Origin: Bordetella genomosp. 4
GTDB taxonomy: Bacteria > Pseudomonadota > Gammaproteobacteria > Burkholderiales > Burkholderiaceae_B
Direction: 5' to 3'
DNA: 64,000 bases
NCBI RefSeq assembly: GCF_002261185.1
Contig: NZ_NEVQ01000016.1
Coordinates: forward strand, 1-64,000
In this document: piece after piece, positions 27,200 to 35,042 of the stretch
Layout: each line of letters begins with the position of its first letter
Numbering within the stretch: the first letter of the stretch is position 1
Program-made: the position numbers and the translations under genes
The notes under the pieces: model-generated
Seen by the model: the letters and a program-made list of their open reading frames with translations, nothing else
What the model was told of the DNA's origin: nothing
Database searches by the model: none

Positions 27200-27244
27200 C
27201 CATCCACTCGCGAGGCCCCTGCGCCATCTCTCCGGGGAGATCTC

Positions 27245-28213
27245 TCAATTCAACGAAATCCCCAGCTCCTTGACAGCCTCCATCCATCGGGAAATCTCGG
27301 AGCGCACATATGGCCCGGTGTCCTCGAATGACATATCGGGGACTTCCGCCCCTTGCTGCTTCCATGCTTCGGCTACGGCCGGATCATTCAGCGCCACGCC
27401 AATGGCCTTGGCCATGCGCTCCACAATTGCGGACGGTGTTCCTGCCCGAGCCCACCAACCGTACCAGATCGTAGCGTCCATATCCGGACCGCCGGCCTCG
27501 TTGATCGTCGGAATATCGGGAAACAGCGAGCTGCGGCGAGCGGTCAGGACCGCCAGGGGACGAATTTTCCCCCCTTGTATTTGAGGGGCAGACGTACCGA
27601 GCCCATCAAACATGAGCAGGCACTGACCGGCGATAAGATCAGTCATGGCCGGCGCAGTACCGCGATAGGGGATATGCGTCATATTGAGCCCCGTCAACCG
27701 CTTGAACGACTCTGCCACGATGTGTTGTGCCGTACCCGCGCCCGATGAGCAATAGTTCATTTTTTCGGGATTTTTCTTCGCGTAGGAAATTAGCGTTTCG
27801 ACCGAATTGAAGGGTGCCTGCATGTTGACCACCAAAACGGTTGGGACCTGCGCGGTAAGCGCTATTGGCGTGAAGTCTTTGCCGAGATCGTAGTTGCGAT
27901 CTGGGTACAACCCTTCAGCCATCGGCTGATGTACGCCGCCGGACAGAAATGTATAACCGTCTGCTTCGGCTGAGGCGGCATACCGAACGCCGATGATGCC
28001 GCCTGCGCCAGGGCGATTCTCGACGACCACGGACTGACCCAATTCTTTCGACAGCGCGGCTGCGAGGGGACGCGTGAATACGTCGACGCCTCCTCCGGGC
28101 GAATAAGGCACTACGGCCCTAATTGGTCTGTCGGGCCAATCTGCACTGATTGCCATGCCTGGCAACGCAGCTAACAATGCACCCGCAACAGCAGCATTTA
28201 CTATCCATTTCAT
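27245..28213 (-). CDS. Bug-family periplasmic solute-binding protein
   Basis: A 322-residue TTT binding protein. A signal peptide ends near AISADWPDRP (about residue 23). Family signatures: RPIRAVVPYSPGGGVDVFTR, VVENRPGAGGIIGVRYAAS, and YCSSGAGTAQHIVAESF. The start at 28213 is decided by AAGGAG eight bases before it; the open frame extends eight codons further. It is the last gene of the HAD/CaiB/thioesterase operon on the minus strand, 113 bases after the thioesterase, and probably binds the acid entering that pathway. It has no adjacent membrane subunits. Confidence 0.92.
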   Translation of the reverse strand: MKWIVNAAVAGALLAALPGMAISADWPDRPIRAVVPYSPGGGVDVFTRPLAAALSKELGQSVVVENRPGAGGIIGVRYAASAEADGYTFLSGGVHQPMAEGLYPDRNYDLGKDFTPIALTAQVPTVLVVNMQAPFNSVETLISYAKKNPEKMNYCSSGAGTAQHIVAESFKRLTGLNMTHIPYRGTAPAMTDLIAGQCLLMFDGLGTSAPQIQGGKIRPLAVLTARRSSLFPDIPTINEAGGPDMDATIWYGWWARAGTPSAIVERMAKAIGVALNDPAVAEAWKQQGAEVPDMSFEDTGPYVRSEISRWMEAVKELGISLN

Positions 28214-28326
28214 TTTTGTCTCCTTCACTGATATCAATAGATGAGGAAGCCGCCGTCAGCGATGGACCATGCCGTGATCGTCGCTCTGGCAGCAAATTCA
28301 TCAGTTTTTTAGGACGCGCTGAGCTT

Positions 28327-28746
28327 CTATTTCAGACGCTTCCAAGTAGCGGTCGCGAACGCCACTACCTCTGCCTCAGCGTCAGTCATCGTCGAGCGCA
28401 AGAAAGAAATTCCCTGCCCCAATTTGATCAACTCGCCGCAACAACGTATTGCTCCGGTCCGCACCGCCTTCACATACTGCGTCTTCATCTCTAGAGTGGT
28501 GCCGGGGCCTTGCAATCGATTTAGCAGGTGGCCCATTGATATATCCATGACGGTCGCGATGATTCCTCCATGCAATGAGCCTTGAGGGTTGAACATGAAA
28601 TCCTCGAGCTCGAACGTGATCACGCAGTGCTGATCCGGATACTCGAAGCGAAGGTTCAGCAATCGCGCCAGGAAAAACGCTTCAAAATCGGGCCGATGAT
28701 TGTTCAGCGCTTGTTCAAACGCTTGCCTCGCTGCGACTTTATTCAT
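28327..28746 (-). CDS. PaaI-type hotdog thioesterase
   Basis: A 139-residue single hotdog-fold protein. The catalytic region FNPQGSLHGGIIATVMDISM (residues about 51-70) has the HGG of the PaaI group followed by the Asp that acts as base in this family. These enzymes hydrolyse acyl-CoA or aryl-CoA intermediates, often to release stalled CoA. It overlaps the upstream CoA-transferase gene by eight bases, so the two are translationally coupled. A thioesterase beside a CoA-transferase suggests recovery of free CoA from an intermediate; the substrate is unknown. Confidence 0.88.
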   Translation of the reverse strand: MNKVAARQAFEQALNNHRPDFEAFFLARLLNLRFEYPDQHCVITFELEDFMFNPQGSLHGGIIATVMDISMGHLLNRLQGPGTTLEMKTQYVKAVRTGAIRCCGELIKLGQGISFLRSTMTDAEAEVVAFATATWKRLK

Positions 28747-29950
28747 GCTTTACCTCCTCACAGCGAATAACTCGTCTGTTGGCTAGATCATCCAATTGGG
28801 CTTGATTCAGCCCGAGTAAATCGATCAGGATTTCCGCTGTGTGTTGCCCCAACAGGGGAGGAGCCGAATGGACGTCGTCGTTCTTGTCATCGAAGCGGAG
28901 GGGACTATCGATGTTCTTGACCATCCCCGCAGTAGGATGCTGCATCTCGATAATCATGTTCCGCGTAACGAGCTGCTCGGCTTCGCATACCTCCTGCACC
29001 GACCGAATGTCGCCATAGGGCACACCAGCCCGGGACAACGCTTCAATCCAATGGCGACGGGGCTTGGTTGAGATGATTTGGGCCACAATGGGAACCAGCT
29101 CACCTCGCAGTTTGACGCGATCCGCCGCCCTGGCGAACCGTGATTCGGCAGAGAGATCAGGCCGCTCAATCACCTTGCAGAACAATTGCCAGAACTTGTC
29201 ATTGGCCACGCCGATATTGACCCAGCCGTCTGATGCCTGGAACGTCTCGTAGGGTGCGATGGTGGCATGCGTATTGCCGCGGCGTTTCGGGCTCTGGCCC
29301 GTGGTGAAGTAAATGCCGGCATTGAACGTCAGGAGCGACGCCATGCTGTCTAGCATGGATACGTCCACATGACGGCCTACGCCGGTGCGCACTCGCTCCA
29401 GCAATGCGGCCATGATCCCTTGCGTGGCGAACTGGCCAGTGAGCAGGTCGCCGATCGACGTCCCGACTTTAGTCGGCGGCCCGTCCGGATCTCCTGTTAT
29501 GTCCATGACCCCTGATTCGCCCTGAATGATCAGGTCGTAGCCCGGGCGCTGGGCGTCCGGGCCGGTACTTCCAAATCCCGTGATGGAACAACTGACCAGC
29601 TTGGGGTTGATCGCCCGCAACTCGCGGTGATCCAGACCCAGGCGCTTCATTGTCCCGGGGCGGAAATTGTCGAGCAGTACGTCGCATTGCTCAGCAAGTT
29701 GCCTGGTTAGCCAAACGCCAGCCGGATCCCGCAGGTTGATAGCGCAACTGCGCTTGTTGCGGTTGATGGAAAGAAAGTATGCGCTTTCGCCCCCGACGAA
29801 CGGAGGTCCGAATGCTCGACTATCATCTCCATGCTCGGGCTCTTCGATCTTGATGATCTCGGCGCCCAGATCCCCTAGCAGCATGCTGCAGAAGGGACCG
29901 GACACCACCCGGCTCAGGTCAAGGACACGAATACCGGTAAGCGCTCCCAT
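28739..29950 (-). CDS. CaiB/BaiF-family CoA-transferase (second copy)
   Basis: A 403-residue family III CoA-transferase. Its N-terminus is LTGIRVLDLSRVVSGPFCSM, the acidic segment is KIEEPEHGDDSRAFGPP, and the catalytic Asp lies in RPGYDLIIQGESGVMDITG. It starts one base after the stop of the HAD gene and overlaps the thioesterase by eight bases, a tight operon. The close similarity to the transferase at 24785 in the same region, each with a Bug protein and a LysR regulator, suggests parallel pathways for related acids. Confidence 0.92.
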   Translation of the reverse strand: MGALTGIRVLDLSRVVSGPFCSMLLGDLGAEIIKIEEPEHGDDSRAFGPPFVGGESAYFLSINRNKRSCAINLRDPAGVWLTRQLAEQCDVLLDNFRPGTMKRLGLDHRELRAINPKLVSCSITGFGSTGPDAQRPGYDLIIQGESGVMDITGDPDGPPTKVGTSIGDLLTGQFATQGIMAALLERVRTGVGRHVDVSMLDSMASLLTFNAGIYFTTGQSPKRRGNTHATIAPYETFQASDGWVNIGVANDKFWQLFCKVIERPDLSAESRFARAADRVKLRGELVPIVAQIISTKPRRHWIEALSRAGVPYGDIRSVQEVCEAEQLVTRNMIIEMQHPTAGMVKNIDSPLRFDDKNDDVHSAPPLLGQHTAEILIDLLGLNQAQLDDLANRRVIRCEEVKHE

Positions 29951-29951
29951 G

Positions 29952-30656
29952 TCACACCATGACGTCGGCGAGCGACTTCATGTCGTCAACCCATATGTCT
30001 GGTTGATGGGGGCTACGGCCGAACGGACGCTTACGGCGATCGATAAAGGCGCTGTGCATACCCGCCGCCTTGGCGCCTAGGCAGTCGAACGCGTGGTTCG
30101 CCACGAACAGCACTTCATCCATTTGCACGCCCATGATCTCGGCGGCCTTGGTATAGGTGGCGACATGAGGCTTGAACGAGCCGGCCTCGGCCACGGAAAT
30201 CACCTTGTCGAAGGGTATGCCGTGATGTTCCCTGGCGGCTTCGAGCATGTCCACATCGCCATTGGACAAGACGACGATCTTATATTTGGTCTGCAGCTTG
30301 GCCAGCGCAGCCGGCACGTCCGGAAAGCACTTGAGACGCTCAATGTTGCTAATCAGATCCTTAACTTCGGCGTCAGTGTGTTCGATGCCGGCCCGTTCGA
30401 GGGTGTAGTCCAAGGCACGTTCGCCGATTTCGCGGTACGGGGTGTGCTCCTTATGCAGCAAACCGTCGATCATCGAGTTCTCGAAGTGCGTGCGGCGGTA
30501 CCACGTCACGAGGGAACCAGGTTTCCCCTGCCAGCCTTTGGCCGTAAGGAAAGGCGTGAATGCCTCGGTCAAGCCCTTTTGCATGTCGACCACCGTACCG
30601 TATTGGTCGAACATGACGACTTTGATTTTGTTCTTCAGAACGTCCACAGATGCCAT
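29952..30656 (-). CDS. HAD-superfamily, (S)-2-haloacid dehalogenase type II homologue
   Basis: A 234-residue HAD hydrolase in the type II haloacid dehalogenase family. Motif I is MFDQYGTVVD (nucleophile Asp), motif II VVLSNGD, motif III the Lys of GSFKPHVATYTK, and motif IV FVANHAFDCLGAKAAG. Compared with the L-DEX active site as I recall it (FVSSN..D), the conserved Ser and Asn are Ala, Asn and His here, while the last Asp is kept, so the substrate may not be a haloacid. GGAG seven bases before the ATG at 30656 decides the start. First gene of the operon with the CoA-transferase, thioesterase and Bug protein; divergent from a LysR regulator. Confidence 0.85.
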   Translation of the reverse strand: MASVDVLKNKIKVVMFDQYGTVVDMQKGLTEAFTPFLTAKGWQGKPGSLVTWYRRTHFENSMIDGLLHKEHTPYREIGERALDYTLERAGIEHTDAEVKDLISNIERLKCFPDVPAALAKLQTKYKIVVLSNGDVDMLEAAREHHGIPFDKVISVAEAGSFKPHVATYTKAAEIMGVQMDEVLFVANHAFDCLGAKAAGMHSAFIDRRKRPFGRSPHQPDIWVDDMKSLADVMV

Positions 30657-30752
30657 TGAAGTACTCCGATTCATAGAGAAAACAAGCGTTGTTCGCTTGA
30701 AATCAAATTTAAGATCGGGAGATCAATCGGTCCAATGGATGATTGGAATAGA

Positions 30753-30773
30753 ATTATTGACTAAATCAATAAT
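30753..30773. promoter_or_regulatory. Candidate LysR operator, perfect inverted repeat
   Basis: ATTATTGA and TCAATAAT form perfect eight-base arms with a CTAAA spacer. The T-N11-A core fits LysR-type binding sites. It is 97 bases before the HAD start and 137 bases before the LysR start. A second perfect repeat, GACACCGGC (30777-30785) with GCCGGTGTC (30828-30836), follows in the same gap. Confidence 0.55.
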
Positions 30774-30909
30774 ACAGACACCGGCTGGCCTCACGGCTCA
30801 ATATTGGATATCCGCTCGAAAGTAGCGGCCGGTGTCGGCATTGACGAAAGCGGCTGGTGGAATGAATATGGAAGGATCATTTTATTGATCTCATGAATGG
30901 CGGTATCTC

Positions 30910-31824
30910 TTGCGAATCAATCTCCGTTCTGTGGACCTGAATCTTCTCGTCATATTCGACGCGCTGATGTTGGAGCGTCATGTCACACGCGCGGCCGCCC
31001 GTGCCGCGATGAGCCAACCGGCGATGAGTAATGCCTTGACCCGGCTGCGAGCGCTCTTCAAAGACGAGTTGTTCGTACGTACGGCTCAGGGCATGGAACC
31101 CACTCCAAGGGCGCTGGAACTCGGTGAATCCGTTCACCAGATCTTGCTGCAAGCTGAGCGATTGATGCATAGTGCTGCGCTCTTCGAGCCGGCAACGTCG
31201 GAACGTGCATTCACCATCCGTATGTCGGATCTGGTGGGAACGCTATTGCTTCCTGGCTGCATGCATCGGCTTGCATCGCTCGCTCCTGGAATTTCGCTCG
31301 ATGTGCTGCATATAGCCCCCGAGCGCTCCATTCGTGCGCTGGAGGAAGGGCAGCTTGATTTCGCAGTGAGCTTTGAGCTTGCTCATGGACGATCAATTCG
31401 CTCGGAGTCCCTGTTACCCGACAAAATGGTTTGCGCGATGAGGGAAGGACATCCATTGAGCAAAGGACGCCTGACGCTAAGGCGCTTTCTTGATGCGCGC
31501 CACCTGCGCGTTGCAATGAGCCCAACAGATTTGCGATTTGTCGATAGCAAGCTGGCTATGCGAGGCCTTAGCAGGAAGATTGCTGTCAATGTTCCCCAGT
31601 GGCTATTGGTACCCGAGATGCTAAGACAGACAGACTTTCTAGGAGTGGTCTCAGAACGCTTCGGAAATCGGTTTACGTCACAAGGCATTGTCTGCAAGCC
31701 ATTGCCGTTTGAATCTCCGGAGTTCGAATGGCGAATTTATTATCATCACAGGAATGCGCACAGCAAAGCGCACTTCTGGATGATGCAACTCATTATTGAT
31801 GCGGCCGCCGCATCGCTGCGATGA
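30910..31824 (+). CDS. LysR-family regulator of the HAD/CaiB cluster
   Basis: A 304-residue LysR-type regulator of the NodD/PcpR-like subgroup. It begins INLRSVDLNLLVIFDALM, and the helix-turn-helix is HVTRAAARAAMSQPAMSNAL, followed by TRLRALFKDELFVRTAQGM. Start is the TTG at 30910: an in-frame stop (TGA at 30886) lies just upstream, and no ATG or GTG exists between that stop and the conserved domain. It is divergent from the HAD dehalogenase homologue, with an inverted repeat between them as probable binding site. Confidence 0.85.
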   Translation: MRINLRSVDLNLLVIFDALMLERHVTRAAARAAMSQPAMSNALTRLRALFKDELFVRTAQGMEPTPRALELGESVHQILLQAERLMHSAALFEPATSERAFTIRMSDLVGTLLLPGCMHRLASLAPGISLDVLHIAPERSIRALEEGQLDFAVSFELAHGRSIRSESLLPDKMVCAMREGHPLSKGRLTLRRFLDARHLRVAMSPTDLRFVDSKLAMRGLSRKIAVNVPQWLLVPEMLRQTDFLGVVSERFGNRFTSQGIVCKPLPFESPEFEWRIYYHHRNAHSKAHFWMMQLIIDAAAASLR

Positions 31825-31884
31825 GTACCGGTCTCGGAAAGATTGCAAAACGGTAATCTCCCGGTTAATCTTCCACTACGATAA

Positions 31885-31897
31885 GTTGTACGACAAC
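31885..31897. promoter_or_regulatory. Short inverted repeat before the Bug gene
   Basis: GTTGT-ACG-ACAAC forms a perfect five-base inverted repeat 62 bases before the Bug gene at 31960. The TTGTnnnACAA form resembles GntR/FadR-type operators, but no GntR gene is adjacent. The nearest regulator is the LysR gene just upstream. Confidence 0.3.
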
Positions 31898-31959
31898 ATA
31901 CGACCATAACGAGATGGGCACTTAGGCTGTTCGGCCTATGCCCCAAGGAGATTTACACA

Positions 31960-32931
31960 ATGCAACGCCGTGATTTTCTGCGCACCGCCGCAGCGCTACC
32001 CCTGACGGGCCTTGTTGCCCACGCCCATGCGGCCGAGGAAAAATGGCCGACGCGTCCCGTGCGTATTGTGGTGCCCTACACCCCCGGTGGGTCATCAGAC
32101 ATCATCGCGCGCCTGATCTCGCCTGAGCTGAGCAAAGCCTTAGGCGAAAGCGTCGTCGTAGAAAACCGTCCGGGCGCCAACGGCAACCTGGGCACCGGCA
32201 TCGTGGCCAAGGCTGACGACGGTCATACCCTCCTGCTGTGCGACATCGGCGCGTTGGCGATTACGCCGTCGGTCTACACCAAACTCACCTTTGATCCGTC
32301 GAAAGATCTGCGCCCCGTCAGCATGCTGGCGTATTCACCTCACGTATTGGCCGTTCACCCCAGCTTCCCCGCCAAGACGCTGCCCGAGATTGTCGAGCTC
32401 TCGAAAAAGCAGCGCGTCAATTTCGCTGTCACTGCCATCGGCAGCGCCCCTCACCTGGCCGCGGTCGCCGTGCAGCAAGCCACCGGCGCCAAATGGGAAT
32501 ACGTCCCCTATAAGGGCGGCGCACAGGCGATCTCCGATACGGTGGGCGGCCAGACCGAAGTCATCATGAATGGTTTGCTGGCGACCCTGCCGCACATCCG
32601 CAGCGGCAACCTGCGCGCTATCGCCATTTCCAAGCGCGAACGCATGCAATTGATTCCGGACATCCCCACGATCGCCGAGCAAGGCGTTGCCGGATTCGAA
32701 TCAGGCACCTGGCAAGGCATCATGGCCCCGGCCACCCTGCCCGCTGCGACCGCGGAGCGTCTGGCCAAAATCCTGGCCGACATTGCGAAGCAACCCGAGA
32801 TCGTCGAAAAGCTCAACCAACAGGGCGCAGAAGTCGTCACCTACGATCCGACGCAGCTAGGTAAGTTCTACACGACTGAGCGCGATCGTTGGGCCAAAGT
32901 GGTCAAGAGCGTAGGAATCACACTGGATTAA
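31960..32931 (+). CDS. Bug-family periplasmic solute-binding protein, possible Tat substrate
   Basis: A 323-residue TTT binding protein. The signal peptide starts MQRRDFLRTAAALPLTG, with a twin-arginine motif, and ends near AHAAEEKWPT. Family signatures: RPVRIVVPYTPGGSSDIIAR, VVENRPGANGNLGTG and FAVTAIGSAPHLAAVAVQQ. AAGGAG precedes the ATG. It follows the LysR gene at 30910 on the same strand by 135 bases and is transcribed apart from the other acyl-CoA genes. A strong terminator follows at 32974-33038. No membrane partner lies nearby. Confidence 0.9.
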   Translation: MQRRDFLRTAAALPLTGLVAHAHAAEEKWPTRPVRIVVPYTPGGSSDIIARLISPELSKALGESVVVENRPGANGNLGTGIVAKADDGHTLLLCDIGALAITPSVYTKLTFDPSKDLRPVSMLAYSPHVLAVHPSFPAKTLPEIVELSKKQRVNFAVTAIGSAPHLAAVAVQQATGAKWEYVPYKGGAQAISDTVGGQTEVIMNGLLATLPHIRSGNLRAIAISKRERMQLIPDIPTIAEQGVAGFESGTWQGIMAPATLPAATAERLAKILADIAKQPEIVEKLNQQGAEVVTYDPTQLGKFYTTERDRWAKVVKSVGITLD

Positions 32932-32973
32932 ACGCCCCAATGCCGCCACTGCGGCTGGTAATACGCATGAAGC

Positions 32974-33038
32974 GGGCGATGTAAGCCTGTCGCATTTTTC
33001 CCGAATGCGGCAGGCTCACATCGCCCTCCGCCGTTTTT
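32974..33038 (+). terminator. Long intrinsic terminator after the Bug gene
   Basis: A stem of about 23 base pairs runs from GGGCGATGTAAGCCTG (32974-32989 and on) to its partner ending ATCGCCC (33020-33026), broken only by G-U type mismatches, with a short loop. It is followed after seven bases by TTTTT (33034-33038). It separates the Bug gene from the phosphate-type promoter of the next gene. Confidence 0.75.
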
Positions 33039-33055
33039 GCCGACTGACCATCTCT

Positions 33056-33089
33056 TTGTAACAAAGCCGAAACAAACCGCCCCTAGTCT
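33056..33089 (+). promoter_or_regulatory. Candidate Pho box and -10 element
   Basis: TTGTAAC (33056-33062) and CCGAAAC (33067-33073) are seven-base half sites separated by four bases, an 11-base period as in PhoB boxes. A -10-like TAGTCT (33084-33089) begins ten bases after the second half site, the spacing expected for PhoB-activated promoters. The sequence match is only partial, so this is a candidate. Confidence 0.35.
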
Positions 33090-33127
33090 GTCCGCTCTTA
33101 CGAACTCCTGAAGTGGACGACAAGAAA

Positions 33128-34999
33128 ATGAAAACATGGAAACTGGCCGCGGCAGCTGCCCTGTTGCCTCTAGCCCTGCTGGGTTGCGGCAGCAGCAGCG
33201 ACGACGGCGACGACAATAATGGTGATAACACCGAGGTCCCGCCTCCCACACCGCCCGCCGCCGAAGTCGCTCAACACATCACCTCGGTAGATTTCCTCGG
33301 TCGCTATGAGGCCGGCAGCTATGGCGTCAGTGCTGCCGAGATTCCCGCCTATGATCCGGCAACCAAGCGCGTCTTTGTCGTCAACGCCCTCTCCGGCAAA
33401 ATCGACATCCTCGATCTGCAGATACCTGCAACGCCCAGCCATATCGGCACGCTCGATGCCGAAGCCGTGCTGGCAGGCGCCGAAATCAACAGCGTCGCCG
33501 TCAAAAACGGCATGGTAGCCGTCGCTGTCCAAGCGCCGGTCAAGACCGATCCGGGCTATGTCGCCTTGTACGATGCCGCCTCGCTGGCTCTGCTGGGCTC
33601 AGTTAGAGTCGGTGCCCTGCCTGACATGGTGACCTTTACCCCCGACGGCAAGACCGTGCTCGTTGCGAACGAAGGCGAACCCTCCGATGACTACACGATC
33701 GACCCCGAAGGCTCGGTCAGCGTCATCGATGTAACTAACCCTGCAGCACTGACGGCACGCACTGCTGGATTCACGGAATGGAATGGCAAAGAGGCCGCAC
33801 TGCGCACGCAGGGTGTGCGTCTGGTGGGTCCGCGCGCGACAGCTGCACAGGATATTGAGCCCGAATACATCACGGTATCGGACGACGGCGCCACCGCCTG
33901 GGTCGCTCTGCAGGAAAACAACGCACTGGCCAAACTGGACGTGGCCAGCGCCCGCATCACAGACATCCTGCCATTGGGCGCCAAGGACCATGGGGTGGAA
34001 GGCAATGGCCTGGACGTCAGCGACACCGATGGAGCCATCAACATCCGTCCGTGGGCCGGCGTCAAGGGCCTATACATGCCTGACGGCATCGCGTCCTATA
34101 CCGTAGGCGGCGCCACGTACATCGTCACCGCCAACGAGGGCGATGGCCGCGCCTGGGGCGAAGACAACGACGCCTACTGGAACTGGGGCCGCGATGCCGA
34201 CGGCAACTGGCTGGGCCTCGATGCCTCCGAAGCGCCCGGTTTTGTCGATGAGTTCCGCGTCAAACACCTGGTGCATAAAAGCGGTTTCGATCGCCGTGCT
34301 GGCGACGATTTGCCACCCCAACTGCGTCAACTCGCACCGGGCGGCCTGCTTGACCCCACTGTCTTTGCCTATTGTGGCGCCGCCGACACCGATCCGGGCG
34401 ATTGCCGCGAAGACGAAAACCTGGGCCGTCTGACCGTGACCTGGACCATGGGCTACAAACAGAACGCCGACGGCACACCGCAACTGAGCGCCGATGGCCG
34501 CCTCGTCTATGACACGCTATACGCCTACGGCGCGCGGTCCTTTTCGATCCGCGATGCCAACGGCAAACTGGTCTGGGACTCGGGCGATCAATTCGAAAAA
34601 ATCACGGCCGAACGATACCCGGAATGGTTCAACTCGGGCCATGACGAAACGATCTTCGACGATCGCAGCGACAACAAGGGCCCGGAACCCGAAGGCGTCA
34701 CGCTGGGCAAGATCGGTGAAAAAACCTATGCCTTCGTCGGTCTGGAGCGTATGGGCGGCATCATGGTCTACAACATCAGCGATCCCGCGAATCCTGTATT
34801 CACCACCTATGTGAACTCGCGCGACTTCAGCGTGGATTCGGCCGAAAATCCGGCAAGCGCAGGTGACCTGGGACCCGAGGGCTTGGCCTTCGTATCCGCC
34901 GAGGATTCGCCTGACGGCCAGCCCCTGTTGATCGTGGGTAACGAAGTCAGCGGCACTACTTCGATCTATCGCATTGTCCTGGCCGACGACGCAAACTGA
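33128..34999 (+). CDS. Choice-of-anchor I family beta-propeller lipoprotein
   Basis: A 623-residue surface or periplasmic lipoprotein. The signal peptide ends in a lipobox (LALLGC), followed by an Asp/Asn-rich and Pro-rich linker (SSSDDGDDNNGDN). The rest is a repeated-blade protein: VVNALSGKIDILDL, VANEGEPSDDYTIDPEGS, YIVTANEGDGRAWGEDNDAYW, PEPEGVTLGKIGEKTYAFVG and GPEGLAFVSAEDSPDGQPLL. Family members, related to mesenchyme-specific glycoprotein-like propellers, often accompany phosphate or nucleotide scavenging proteins. The ATG at 33128 is chosen because the signal peptide starts there; a GTG at 33113 is an alternative. A Pho-box-like site upstream would fit a phosphate-starvation role. 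Confidence 0.85.
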   Translation: MKTWKLAAAAALLPLALLGCGSSSDDGDDNNGDNTEVPPPTPPAAEVAQHITSVDFLGRYEAGSYGVSAAEIPAYDPATKRVFVVNALSGKIDILDLQIPATPSHIGTLDAEAVLAGAEINSVAVKNGMVAVAVQAPVKTDPGYVALYDAASLALLGSVRVGALPDMVTFTPDGKTVLVANEGEPSDDYTIDPEGSVSVIDVTNPAALTARTAGFTEWNGKEAALRTQGVRLVGPRATAAQDIEPEYITVSDDGATAWVALQENNALAKLDVASARITDILPLGAKDHGVEGNGLDVSDTDGAINIRPWAGVKGLYMPDGIASYTVGGATYIVTANEGDGRAWGEDNDAYWNWGRDADGNWLGLDASEAPGFVDEFRVKHLVHKSGFDRRAGDDLPPQLRQLAPGGLLDPTVFAYCGAADTDPGDCREDENLGRLTVTWTMGYKQNADGTPQLSADGRLVYDTLYAYGARSFSIRDANGKLVWDSGDQFEKITAERYPEWFNSGHDETIFDDRSDNKGPEPEGVTLGKIGEKTYAFVGLERMGGIMVYNISDPANPVFTTYVNSRDFSVDSAENPASAGDLGPEGLAFVSAEDSPDGQPLLIVGNEVSGTTSIYRIVLADDAN

Positions 35000-35011
35000 T
35001 CGTAGAGCGCA

Positions 35012-35042
35012 TCGCGGGGTTGAGCATCGCTCAACTCCGCGA
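35012..35042. terminator. Bidirectional hairpin overlapping the efflux gene end
   Basis: TCGCGGGGTTGAGC pairs with GCTCAACTCCGCGA (one G-T mismatch) around a three-base loop. It lies between the propeller gene stop and the MFS gene and covers the last codons of the MFS gene on the minus strand. Confidence 0.6.
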
